The notes under the pieces: generated by a model
Database searches by the model: none
What the model was told of the DNA's origin: nothing
The model's input: only the letters and a program-made list of their open reading frames with translations
Assembly (NCBI RefSeq): GCF_026626635.1
Contig: NZ_JAPNKA010000001.1
Span: 7,440,001-7,504,000, forward strand
Direction of reading: 5' to 3'
Length of the DNA stretch: 64,000 nt
DNA from: Archangium lansingense
Lineage (GTDB): Bacteria; Myxococcota; Myxococcia; Myxococcales; Myxococcaceae
Position numbers and translations under genes: made by a program
Shown: positions 42,209-51,168 of the stretch, piece after piece
Layout: the number at the start of each line of letters is the position of its first letter
Position numbering within the stretch: position 1 is the stretch's first letter

Positions 42209-44580
42209 GTCAGGAGCCCATCTGCCCGTGCGAGGAGCTCATCCACCCTCGCCGCCTCTTCAACCCGCCGGGGCGCGACACCCTGCTCTACCGCGTGGGG
42301 GAGTTCGCCACCTTCCGCGAGGCGCTGCTCCAGGCCCGTCCCGGAGAAGTGGAGCTCGCCGGCTGGCGCCCGAGTGCTCGGGGAGACCTGGCACTCCAGC
42401 TGCTCGAGTGGTGGGCCTACCTGGCGGACCTCCTCACCTTCTACAACGAGCGCATCGTCCATGACGCGTACCTGCGCACCGCCGCCAGCCCCGGCACCGT
42501 GGAGCGCCTGGTGCGCGTGCTGGGGTACCGCCCACGTCCCGGGCTCGGGGCCACGGGGTTGATCGCGGCGCTGAGCAGTTCCCGGACACCTCTCACGCTG
42601 CCGCGGGGGCTCGCCATTCAGAGCAAGCCCGGCCCCGGCGAGAAGCCCGAGATCTTCGAGCTGGACGAGGACACCCTGGTCGACCCGTCGGGCTCGCTGG
42701 CCGCGGAGGTGGTGGTCCCCACGAACCTCGTCGACAGGACGGACGTGCTGCTCCGAGGCACCGTCTCCACCCTCCGCGTGGGCGAGCAGTTGTTGCTCGT
42801 GGCCAGGGACTGGGCGGCCACCTCCACCGGCTATCAGGTGGTGACCGTGGCGAAGGTCTCCCGCGAGAAGGACTCGCGCGGCGGAGCCGTGACTCGCGTC
42901 ATCCTCGGCAAGCCCATCACGGCGGAGCTCCTTCCGCCGGGAGCCACCACGGCTCCGGCCACGAGCTACCGCCTGTTGAGGGCCGGGCAGACCGCGCTGC
43001 GCTTCCCCTTCGATACGTCGCTCTCGAAGCCGGGGGTGATCCACCTGGAGTCCATCTTCCGGAACATCCTGCCCGGCGATTGGCTCCTGTTGTCCAACGA
43101 GCCGCTCCAGCTCGCCCGGGTGAAGACGAACTCGGAAGAGATCACCTTCGTCCCCAAGTCCCCTCCCACGGGGACGCTCCCCATCCCCATCCCGCACACG
43201 GTGCTCACGTTCGAGCTGGCCACACTCGCGGCGCCCCCCGTGGTGAGCTTCGCCTGGCAGGAGGTGGGCGAGCTCGTCGACGAGCCCCCGAAATCCGTGC
43301 TGGCCTCGGGCCTCGAGCTGGCGCTCGAAGGACCCCTGCCCCTCCCCGAGGGCGCCACCGGCCGCCACGTCCTCCTGGAGGACAGCACCGGCCAGGGAAC
43401 CCGGGGCCTCGCCACCCCCATCGGAGACGCGGCGACGCACCATGTCCTCATCTCCGAGGCCGACCCACCCACCGTGCTCACTCCGCCCCTGCGACTGCTC
43501 CACAACCTGCTCCCCGTGTCCCGAGGCGCCACGGTGGCCGGCGAGGTGCTGGGCAGCGGAGACAGCAGCCTCGCGGGCCAGAGCTTCGTGCTCCAGAAGT
43601 CGCCCCTCACCTACCTCGGCGAGGGCGCGGGCTACCGAAGCACGCTGATCATCCGGGTGGACGGCATCGAATGGAAGGAGGTGCCGAGCTTCCACGGCCA
43701 GGCGCCCGACGCGCGCATCTTCGTCACGCGCGAGGACGAGGAGCAGAAGACCCGGGTCCTCTTCGGAGACGGCGTCCGCGGGGCACGGCTCCCGACGGGC
43801 GTGGAGAACGTGGTGGCCTCCTACCGCCACGGCAGTGGCGCCGATGCGCCCGAGGCCGGAACGCTCTCCGTGCTCCTGCAGCCGCGCCCGGGGCTCCAGT
43901 CGGTGCGCAACCCGGTGCCCGTGACGGGAGGCGCGGATCCGGATCCCGCCTCGAAGCTGAAGCAGCTCGCGCCCCGCTCGGTGCTCACCTTCGGCCGGGC
44001 CATCTCGGCGGGTGACTACGAGGCGCTCGCCCTGGACTCGCCTTCGGTGAACCGCGCGCGGGCGTACTGGACCCTCGACGCGCAGCAGCAACGGCCCCTG
44101 CTCCGGCTGTACGTCGGGGACACCCTGGAGGCGAAGAAGTCGGCGGAGACCTCGCTCCGCGCCGCGTCCGATCCCCAGCGCCGCGTCGAGGTGCTGCTCG
44201 CCCAGGAGAAGCCCGTCCGGCTCACGCTCGAGGTGGTGATGGATCCCCGCTTCGACAAGGAGGACGTGGAGGAAGGCGTGCGCCTCGCGCTCCTGGACCC
44301 CGAGACGGGTCTCTTCGGCGTGAAGACCGCCCGGATCGGAACCACCGTCTATGACAGCCAGATCTACGAGGCCTGCCTGCGAGTCCCCGGCACGCTGGCG
44401 GTGCACGAGCTGCGCTTCGTGCTCCTGGTCCCTTCGAAGGGGGATGATGGCAAGACCCCCCTCCAGGAGCAGCTCGAGGACAGGCCAGACCACTCGCCGG
44501 GAGAGGGCGGGTTCTACGTCGTCCTCGAGGAGCAGGACCTCACGCTGAACGTGAAGGAGGCCGCGCCCCATGAGTCATGA
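42205..44580 (+). CDS. Baseplate J-like wedge protein, second (Afp12-like)
   Basis: A 791-residue second J-like protein: LALQLLEWWAYLADLLTFYN and LRTAASPGTVERLVRVLGYR at the N-terminus, FVTREDEEQKTRVLFGDGVR and GARLPTGVENVVASYRHGSG in the J domain, then TFGRAISAGDYEALALDSPS. ATG 42205 overlaps the stop of the first J gene. Two non-identical J subunits, as here, form wedge heterodimers in eCIS and T4 (gp6/gp7). Confidence 0.88.
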   Translation: MSQEPICPCEELIHPRRLFNPPGRDTLLYRVGEFATFREALLQARPGEVELAGWRPSARGDLALQLLEWWAYLADLLTFYNERIVHDAYLRTAASPGTVERLVRVLGYRPRPGLGATGLIAALSSSRTPLTLPRGLAIQSKPGPGEKPEIFELDEDTLVDPSGSLAAEVVVPTNLVDRTDVLLRGTVSTLRVGEQLLLVARDWAATSTGYQVVTVAKVSREKDSRGGAVTRVILGKPITAELLPPGATTAPATSYRLLRAGQTALRFPFDTSLSKPGVIHLESIFRNILPGDWLLLSNEPLQLARVKTNSEEITFVPKSPPTGTLPIPIPHTVLTFELATLAAPPVVSFAWQEVGELVDEPPKSVLASGLELALEGPLPLPEGATGRHVLLEDSTGQGTRGLATPIGDAATHHVLISEADPPTVLTPPLRLLHNLLPVSRGATVAGEVLGSGDSSLAGQSFVLQKSPLTYLGEGAGYRSTLIIRVDGIEWKEVPSFHGQAPDARIFVTREDEEQKTRVLFGDGVRGARLPTGVENVVASYRHGSGADAPEAGTLSVLLQPRPGLQSVRNPVPVTGGADPDPASKLKQLAPRSVLTFGRAISAGDYEALALDSPSVNRARAYWTLDAQQQRPLLRLYVGDTLEAKKSAETSLRAASDPQRRVEVLLAQEKPVRLTLEVVMDPRFDKEDVEEGVRLALLDPETGLFGVKTARIGTTVYDSQIYEACLRVPGTLAVHELRFVLLVPSKGDDGKTPLQEQLEDRPDHSPGEGGFYVVLEEQDLTLNVKEAAPHES

Positions 44581-46711
44581 CGCGGACCGCTACGAGGCCT
44601 ATTACGCGCAGAAGCTCTGGCAACTGCTGCCGGAGCTCTACCGCGCGGAGGACTCTCCCGAGCTGGACCGGAAGGGGCCCCTGCGCGAGCTGGTGGAGCG
44701 CATCGGCGCGCAGGCGGCGATCGTCCGGCGCAGCATCGATCGGCTCTGGGAGGACCAGTCCATCGAGACGTGCGACGACTGGGTCATCGCCTACATGGCG
44801 GACCTCCTGGCCACGAACCTCGTGCCGGGGCTCGATGCCCGGGGACAGCGGCGGGACGTGGCGAAGACGATCTACTACCGGCGCCGCAAGGGCACCGTCC
44901 CGCAGCTGGAGGAGCTGGCCGCCGACCTCACGGGCTGGGACGTGCGGGGGGTGGAGCTCTTCCGCCGCCTGGGCCGGACCCGCCACCGGCTCGACCCGGA
45001 GGTGGGGGGCCCCCACATGGAGCCAGCGCTCCGGGTGGCGCAGGGGCTCTCGGGGCAGCTCACCCGGACCGCCATCGGCGGCACCGCGGACCTGCGCTCG
45101 CACTCCGGAGCGCGCCTGGCCCACACCGCCTTCGACGAATTCTTCCACACCGCCGAGGTCCGCAGGGGCCAGGGACAGACGGGCTGGTATGGCATTCCGC
45201 GCCTCGGCGTCTTCCTCTGGCGCTTGCAGAGCGTGCCGCTCGAGGGCGTGACGCCCGTGCGCGACGCGACCTGCGAGAACCAATTCACGTTCGACCCGAC
45301 CGGCCGGGACATCCCCCTCTTCGCGGCCTCCGCGCGGGTCTACGGAGACCAGGCCTCCCCTCCCGCCGAGCACCAGTTCCCCGCCCCCATCAGCGGCCCC
45401 CTCCTCCAGACGGCCTTCGCGGAGCTCTACGCGGCGGCGTCCACCCTGGAAGCCGGCGCGGTGGTGGACCACTCGCTCGGCATCTACCGCCGCGCCCCGA
45501 CGGGCTTCGAGCACCAGCTGGTGGAGTACGACCCCGCGAATCCCCAGCTCACCGCCGATCCCCGGCGGCCCAAGCCCGACTACCTCCTCCTGCCCGAGCG
45601 CGGACGCTTCCTGCGGCGCAACGCGGAGGCCACCGAGGACTTCCGCGTCAACTACCACGCGGGTTTCTCCTCGGGCATCGGCGCGGGCGGGTACGACCGG
45701 CGGCAGCCCGGCAAGCTGACGGGAGCCCTCGACGAGCCACTCGGCCTGGTCTCGGCGGGCGGCGACACGCTGGCCCTGGCGCTCGGCACCGGCCCGCTCT
45801 CCGGGACGGTGCTCATCGGGGACTCGCTCACGTATACGAGCGGCTTCGACGTGGGGGTGGGGCCGGGCCCCTTCACCCTGCGCGCGGAGAACCACCAGCG
45901 CCCCGTGCTGCGGCAGCAGCAGCGCCCGCCTGGCGCGCCCGCCTCCGACTGGACCTTCACCGGAAGCACCACCCCGGAGGGAGCGGAGAGCGAGCTCTTC
46001 CTCGACGGTCTCTTCTTCTGCGGCGACGACGTGGTGCTGACGGGCACGTTCGGCCGGGTGGTGCTCACCACCTGCACCCTGGACCCGGGGAACCCGCCGG
46101 ACGACGGCAGTGAGCCGCCGCGGGCGGCGGATGGCAAGCCGCTCGTCCCGTGCCGCCTGCGCATCCGCGGACAGGTGCGCGAGCTGGAGGTGGACCGGTG
46201 CATCCTGGGTCCCATCCGCACGGAAGGCACGGGCACGCTCGAACGCCTCACCCTCGTGGACAGCATCCTCCAGGCGCCCCCCGGGGAGCCGGCCCTGAAC
46301 CTGAGCGGCACGGACGTGAGGATGACGCGCTGCACGCTGCTGGGCCGGGCGTCGGTGCACCGCTTCGACGCGGACACCTGCATCCTCCACGACGTGGTCA
46401 CCGTGATGGACAACCAACACGGCTGCGTGCGCTTCAGCGCCTGGGCCACGGGCAGCACGCTGCCCCGGCGCTACGAGTCGGTGGAGTTCGCCCCCCGGCG
46501 CTCGCTCTTCGCCTCGCGGGCGTTCGGCCGGCCGGACTACGCGCAGCTGCTCCTCACCGCGCCCACCTCCGTCAGCGAGGGCGCCGAGGACGGCTCGGAG
46601 ATGGGGGCCTTCTGCCGGGAGAAGTACGCGCTCAAGGCGCGCGCCCTCCGCATCAAGTTCGACGAGTACATGCCGATCGGGCTCAGCCCGGTCTGGGTCT
46701 ACGTGACGTAG
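44570..46711 (+). CDS. gpI-like tail protein with beta-helical C-terminus
   Basis: A 713-residue protein. The first 170 residues match P2 gpI-type tail proteins: LWQLLPELYRAEDSPELD, CDDWVIAYMADLLATNLVP and KTIYYRRRKGTVPQLEELA. The rest is beta-rich with right-handed-helix-like rungs (LEVDRCILGPIRTEG, TLERLTLVDSIL, VRMTRCTLLGRASV). It would link baseplate wedges to fibres. The start overlaps the preceding gene by 11 bases. A 63-bp gap separates it from the fibre gene. Confidence 0.8.
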   Translation: MSHDADRYEAYYAQKLWQLLPELYRAEDSPELDRKGPLRELVERIGAQAAIVRRSIDRLWEDQSIETCDDWVIAYMADLLATNLVPGLDARGQRRDVAKTIYYRRRKGTVPQLEELAADLTGWDVRGVELFRRLGRTRHRLDPEVGGPHMEPALRVAQGLSGQLTRTAIGGTADLRSHSGARLAHTAFDEFFHTAEVRRGQGQTGWYGIPRLGVFLWRLQSVPLEGVTPVRDATCENQFTFDPTGRDIPLFAASARVYGDQASPPAEHQFPAPISGPLLQTAFAELYAAASTLEAGAVVDHSLGIYRRAPTGFEHQLVEYDPANPQLTADPRRPKPDYLLLPERGRFLRRNAEATEDFRVNYHAGFSSGIGAGGYDRRQPGKLTGALDEPLGLVSAGGDTLALALGTGPLSGTVLIGDSLTYTSGFDVGVGPGPFTLRAENHQRPVLRQQQRPPGAPASDWTFTGSTTPEGAESELFLDGLFFCGDDVVLTGTFGRVVLTTCTLDPGNPPDDGSEPPRAADGKPLVPCRLRIRGQVRELEVDRCILGPIRTEGTGTLERLTLVDSILQAPPGEPALNLSGTDVRMTRCTLLGRASVHRFDADTCILHDVVTVMDNQHGCVRFSAWATGSTLPRRYESVEFAPRRSLFASRAFGRPDYAQLLLTAPTSVSEGAEDGSEMGAFCREKYALKARALRIKFDEYMPIGLSPVWVYVT

Positions 46712-46774
46712 CACCCGGAGATCGGCCCACGGAAAGCAAGCACCTCCGCCCGGCCGGGCAACGAGGGAGAGCAC

Positions 46775-49700
46775 ATGGGCAGTGACAGAGCACGGAACAC
46801 CTACGATGCGCAGCAGCGCTACCGGTCCGTCGTCGCCCAGCAGGGCCGGGTCGTCATCGAGGCCGACCTGAACGAGGCGCAGGAGCTCGCCGCCGAAGAG
46901 CAGCGTGCCGAGGCATTGGACTTCGTGGGTCCGCAGGGCACCCCGGATGACGGCTATGCGGTGCGCTTCGACGACGTGCCCGTCAGCAAGCTGCCGCTCA
47001 ACTTCAGGGTGAGCCCCGGGACGATGTACGTGGGCGGACTGCGGGTGACGCGGCCCGACACCCTGCCCCCCTTCGACACCACCTTCTGGGGCCAGCAGCA
47101 CACCGAGTGGGTGGACGGGCCCGTGTTCGAACCACCCGGCGACTCGGTCTCGCGCGAGCTCATCTACCTGCACCTGAGCGAGCGGGAGGTCAGCGCGGTG
47201 GAGGACGAGGCGCTGCGCGAGGTGGCGCTCGGAGGGCCGGACACCTCGCAGCGCACGCGCCTCACGCAGCACATCGTGCGGCTCGCGGTCTCAGAGAACA
47301 CCACCACCTGCCAGGAAGCGCTCAACCAGGCGCGCCAGCAATGGGAGAACCAGGGGCTGGGGTTCGACCCGGACACGATGCGGCTGATGCCGACCGCCCA
47401 GCTCGAGGTGGGGCTCGTCCCTCCGGAGCCGGGGGGGGATTCCGCATGCGAGCCAGCCGCGCAGGCGGGCTACCTCGGCGCGGAGAACCAACTCATCCGC
47501 GTGCAGGTCTCCACCGCGGGCAAGCTGCTGTGGGGTTATGACAACGGCTCCCAGCTGTACCGCGTGGACCTGTTCGACAAGGGCCGGAAGGTGAAGCTGA
47601 GAACCCCCCCGGTCGATGACTTCCACTTCCCGAGGGAAGGCCAGATCGTGGAGGTCCTGCGTGCCGCGGTCCGGCTCGACAACGGGCAGCACACCGCCGC
47701 GCCCACGGGGCTCACCTTCAAGCTCGGGGCGGAGCCCTACGAGCCCAACGAGCGGCTCCTCACGCTGAGCACGGACGCCCTGCCGGACGTCTACCAGGAC
47801 GCGGACAGCACGCCGGCCCTCTTCGTGCGCATCTGGGAGGACGAGCTGGACCCGGGCTTCGAGGCCCCCGTGCTCCTCGGACAGACGGGGCTGCGCGTGC
47901 GCACCGTCGAGGGCCTGCTCGTGGCCGGGGACTACTGGATGTTCGCGGTGCGCCCGAGCACTCCCCAGCAGCTCTACCCCGCGCGCTACCTCGAGGGCCC
48001 CCAGTTCCCGGACGGGCCGCGCCAGTGGGCCTGCCCCCTCGCGCTCGTCGAGTGGGACGACGGGGAGGGCAAGCTGCTCGCGGACTGCCGCCCGCCGTTC
48101 GACAACCTCGTCGAATTGACGGCGCGGGTGAAGGCGCTCGAGGAGCGGCCGGCGGGCGGCGGGTGCTGCAAGGTGACGGTGACGCCCGAGGTGCTCGCCC
48201 AGACGCGGCTCCAGGAGATCATCGACAAGATCGCGGAGGAAAACGGGGAGGCCCCCTTCACCGTCTGCTTCCAGCCTGGGCTCTACCCGCTCCAGGAGCC
48301 CCTGCGGATCGACTCGAGACACAACGGCCTCACGCTCGAAGGCTGCAAGGGCGCGGTGCTCACCCTGGAGGAGTCGCGACGAAACAGGTTCCTGGATGGG
48401 CTCATCGTCCTGGAGCAGGCGAGCCGCATCACCCTTCGCGGCCTGGGGTTCCGCCTCGTCCCCGTCCCCTTCACCGACGCGGAAGGAGCCACGCTCGCCT
48501 CACTGTCATTCGCGGAGCTCCAGTCGCGGGCCGATGATAAGCTCATCCTGTTCCTCAAGGGCCTCGCGGTGGGAATCGGCCTGCGGCTGGTGAGGGTCTC
48601 CCAGGTCACCGTCGAGGGCTGCCGGTTCGACGCCTCGGCCTTTGTCCAGGGCCCCTCCTTCTCGGCGGGCATCTTCGCCAACGATACCTGTATCGGCCTC
48701 GAGGTCCGGGACAACCAGTTCCTCGCCACCGAGACCCCCGCCCCGCAGGGTCAGGAGTGGCAGCGCATGAGCTTCGGCTTCCTGCACACGCCCTCGACCG
48801 TGTTCCAGCCCGCCACCCCGCCCCAGACCCCGCTCACCCGGGAGACGAAGATCCGGGGAGCGCTGGCACCGCCCCGGCTCGACGAGGCCCTCTTCCGGGA
48901 CAATCAGTTCTCCAACCTCTCGGCGGCGATCTTCATCCAGGCGGATCCCGGCTCCGTGCGGCTGGAGTCCAACGAGGTCCGCAACGGCTACGCCGGCTTC
49001 TGGCTGATGACCCTGCACGCCTCGGCCTATGCCGGAGTGACGGACCCCAGCGAGGTCAACCTGAGGCGCCCGCTCGACGATCTCCGCGAGCTGCTGCCGA
49101 ACTCCGACATGCTCGTGTTCATCTCCGGCTCCCCACCGGCTTTCGGGGAGTTCTACGAGGCGGGGCTCGCGCTGCTCACGGACCCGCTCGTCCTGGTGGC
49201 GAGCACCCTCGCACGAGGCTACCCGCTGCCGGCCCGCAGCAGGGGCTTGCTACAACTGGTGGACAGCGCCCTCGCCGGCTCGGATCTCAACCTCAACTCC
49301 GTGAGGAACCTGAGCCTGCTCGCCGCCCAGGCCGTGTCCTGGATGCCCCAGGTGCCCGACATCCCCTTCACCACCGCCGGAGACTTCAAGGACCAGGAGC
49401 CCCGTTTCGGGCCGCTGCATCGCATCCTCGCGGCCCTCGAGCAACAGACCTCGCCCGATCGCCCGCAGCAGGCGTCCATCCACGTGAGTGACAACACCGT
49501 CGAGACGGGCCGCGACAGCGCGCCCCTGTCCACGGCGGCCCTCACCGTGTGGGACGCGGAGAAGCTACCGCTCACCGGGCCCCTGCCCACGACGTTGCCC
49601 GTCTGGTCGCTCCTGGTGAGCAACAACCGGCTCCGCACCCGTTCCTTCCTGCAGCCAGCGGCGCGCATCCTCAACGTGGATCAGAGCACCGTCACGGGGA

Positions 49701-49927
49701 ACATCATCCACAACCGGCCTCCGCCGACCGCCACCTCGGCGCCCACTCCGTGGAGCTTCTTCCTCGTTCCCATCAAGTTGCCCCGGACCATCGGGCTCTT
49801 CATCCTCGTCCCCGCCGCCACCGCCATCACCGGGAACGTCTTCCTCGGTCAGGCCGCGCTGCCCGAGCGCAGGGACTTCTTGAACCTTCCCTGGGCACAG
49901 CTCAACACCATCCGGTTCCTCTTCTGA
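46775..49927 (+). CDS. DUF6519 / beta-helix protein, candidate tail fibre
   Basis: A 1050-residue protein. Residues 1-45 (YDAQQRYRSVVAQQGRVVIE, ADLNEAQE) match the DUF6519 opening common in eCIS loci. A beta-rich stalk follows, then from about residue 490 a parallel beta-helix with repeated turns (ITLRGLGFRL, VTVEGCRFDA, IGLEVRDNQFLA, SVRLESNEVRNG). This build suits a receptor-binding fibre or spike. There is no signal peptide. It is the largest protein of the eCIS operon and the best candidate for target recognition, by inference. Confidence 0.75.
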   Translation: MGSDRARNTYDAQQRYRSVVAQQGRVVIEADLNEAQELAAEEQRAEALDFVGPQGTPDDGYAVRFDDVPVSKLPLNFRVSPGTMYVGGLRVTRPDTLPPFDTTFWGQQHTEWVDGPVFEPPGDSVSRELIYLHLSEREVSAVEDEALREVALGGPDTSQRTRLTQHIVRLAVSENTTTCQEALNQARQQWENQGLGFDPDTMRLMPTAQLEVGLVPPEPGGDSACEPAAQAGYLGAENQLIRVQVSTAGKLLWGYDNGSQLYRVDLFDKGRKVKLRTPPVDDFHFPREGQIVEVLRAAVRLDNGQHTAAPTGLTFKLGAEPYEPNERLLTLSTDALPDVYQDADSTPALFVRIWEDELDPGFEAPVLLGQTGLRVRTVEGLLVAGDYWMFAVRPSTPQQLYPARYLEGPQFPDGPRQWACPLALVEWDDGEGKLLADCRPPFDNLVELTARVKALEERPAGGGCCKVTVTPEVLAQTRLQEIIDKIAEENGEAPFTVCFQPGLYPLQEPLRIDSRHNGLTLEGCKGAVLTLEESRRNRFLDGLIVLEQASRITLRGLGFRLVPVPFTDAEGATLASLSFAELQSRADDKLILFLKGLAVGIGLRLVRVSQVTVEGCRFDASAFVQGPSFSAGIFANDTCIGLEVRDNQFLATETPAPQGQEWQRMSFGFLHTPSTVFQPATPPQTPLTRETKIRGALAPPRLDEALFRDNQFSNLSAAIFIQADPGSVRLESNEVRNGYAGFWLMTLHASAYAGVTDPSEVNLRRPLDDLRELLPNSDMLVFISGSPPAFGEFYEAGLALLTDPLVLVASTLARGYPLPARSRGLLQLVDSALAGSDLNLNSVRNLSLLAAQAVSWMPQVPDIPFTTAGDFKDQEPRFGPLHRILAALEQQTSPDRPQQASIHVSDNTVETGRDSAPLSTAALTVWDAEKLPLTGPLPTTLPVWSLLVSNNRLRTRSFLQPAARILNVDQSTVTGNIIHNRPPPTATSAPTPWSFFLVPIKLPRTIGLFILVPAATAITGNVFLGQAALPERRDFLNLPWAQLNTIRFLF

Positions 49928-51168
49928 TGAGCAACCACCTCGCCATCGCCACCGTGACGGCGGCCCTCCGCGACCGGTTGACGGAGGAGCTCAAGGACTT
50001 CGTGTCCGGTGTGTCCGTGAGCACCGGACGCCCCCAGGCGCCGAGCAGCAGCGGTGGCACGCCCACCACCACCTCCGCGGGCGTCAACATCTTCCTGTAC
50101 CAGGTGACGCCCAACGCGGCCCGCCGCAACGCGGACGCCCCCACCCGGAGCGCCAACGGTCAGCTCCTGCAGCGCCCCAAGGCCGCGCTCGACCTGCACT
50201 ACCTGCTGAGCTTCTCCGGCGACGAGGCCACCCTCCGGCCCCAGATGCTGCTCGGGGCCGTCACGCAGCTGCTCCACTCGCGGCCCGAGCTCACCCGGGA
50301 GCAGATCCAACAGACGCTGCTCGACACGGATGATCCCGACCTCAAGCCCTCGGACCTCGCCGACGCCATCGACACGGTCCGGTTCACGCTTGTGACGCTG
50401 TCGGCGGACGAGCTCAACAGGCTCTGGTCGCTGTTCCAGACGCCCTATGTCCTCTCCGTGGCCTACCAGGCCAGCGTGGTGCTCATCGAGAGCCGCGACC
50501 TCACGCCCAGCCCGCTCCCGGTGACCAGGCCCGTCATCGCGGTGCTGCCGCTGCACCAACCGGTCATCGAGCGCGTCCTGTCCCAGGCGCCGGGCGCGGG
50601 CCAGCCCATCGTCGAGGGCCAGCCCATCCTCGTGGGGCACCGACTGGTGCTCCGCGGCCGGGAGCTGATGGGCGCGACTGCGGCGTCCACGTCCGTGAGG
50701 CTCGGCGACACCTCGCTCCCGCTGAGCGCGGATCCGCAGAGCGACACCCAGCTCACCGTGGTGCTGCCCGGCACGCTGCGGGCCGGGGTGCAGGCCGTGC
50801 AGGTGGTGCAGACGGTGGACCTGGGCGAGCCGCCCACGCCGCACCCGGGCGTGGAGTCGGGCCTGGCCACCTTCGTGCTGAGACCCAAGGCGGCCTTCTC
50901 GAAGTCGGGCGCGGACCTCCGGGTGGACCTCGAGCCGCCGGTGCGCAAGGGCCAGCGCGTCGTCCTGCTGTTGAACCGGCTCGGCGTCCCCGCGGGCACC
51001 GAGGCGGAGGCCTTCGGCGTCACGCGGACAGCGACGGCGGATGCGGCCTCGCTCACCTTCACCCTGCCCACCGTGGTGGCGGGGGACTACCTGCTGCGCG
51101 TGCAGGTGGATGGCGCCGAGAGCCCCGTCGATCTCGAGCTGGGCCAACCGCGGATGGCGCTCCCATGA
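49927..51168 (+). CDS. DUF4255 protein (Afp16/PVC16-like tail terminator)
   Basis: A 413-residue protein with an N-terminal DUF4255 domain (IATVTAALRDRLTEELKD, GVNIFLYQVTPNAARRN, LLSFSGDEATLRPQMLLGAV). DUF4255/Afp16 proteins cap the tube and set tail length. The remaining half contains two Ig-like beta domains (VGHRLVLRGRELMGATAAST), an extension not present in the shortest homologues. The start shares a base with the fibre stop; the stop overlaps the ATPase start by four. Confidence 0.85.
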   Translation: MSNHLAIATVTAALRDRLTEELKDFVSGVSVSTGRPQAPSSSGGTPTTTSAGVNIFLYQVTPNAARRNADAPTRSANGQLLQRPKAALDLHYLLSFSGDEATLRPQMLLGAVTQLLHSRPELTREQIQQTLLDTDDPDLKPSDLADAIDTVRFTLVTLSADELNRLWSLFQTPYVLSVAYQASVVLIESRDLTPSPLPVTRPVIAVLPLHQPVIERVLSQAPGAGQPIVEGQPILVGHRLVLRGRELMGATAASTSVRLGDTSLPLSADPQSDTQLTVVLPGTLRAGVQAVQVVQTVDLGEPPTPHPGVESGLATFVLRPKAAFSKSGADLRVDLEPPVRKGQRVVLLLNRLGVPAGTEAEAFGVTRTATADAASLTFTLPTVVAGDYLLRVQVDGAESPVDLELGQPRMALP

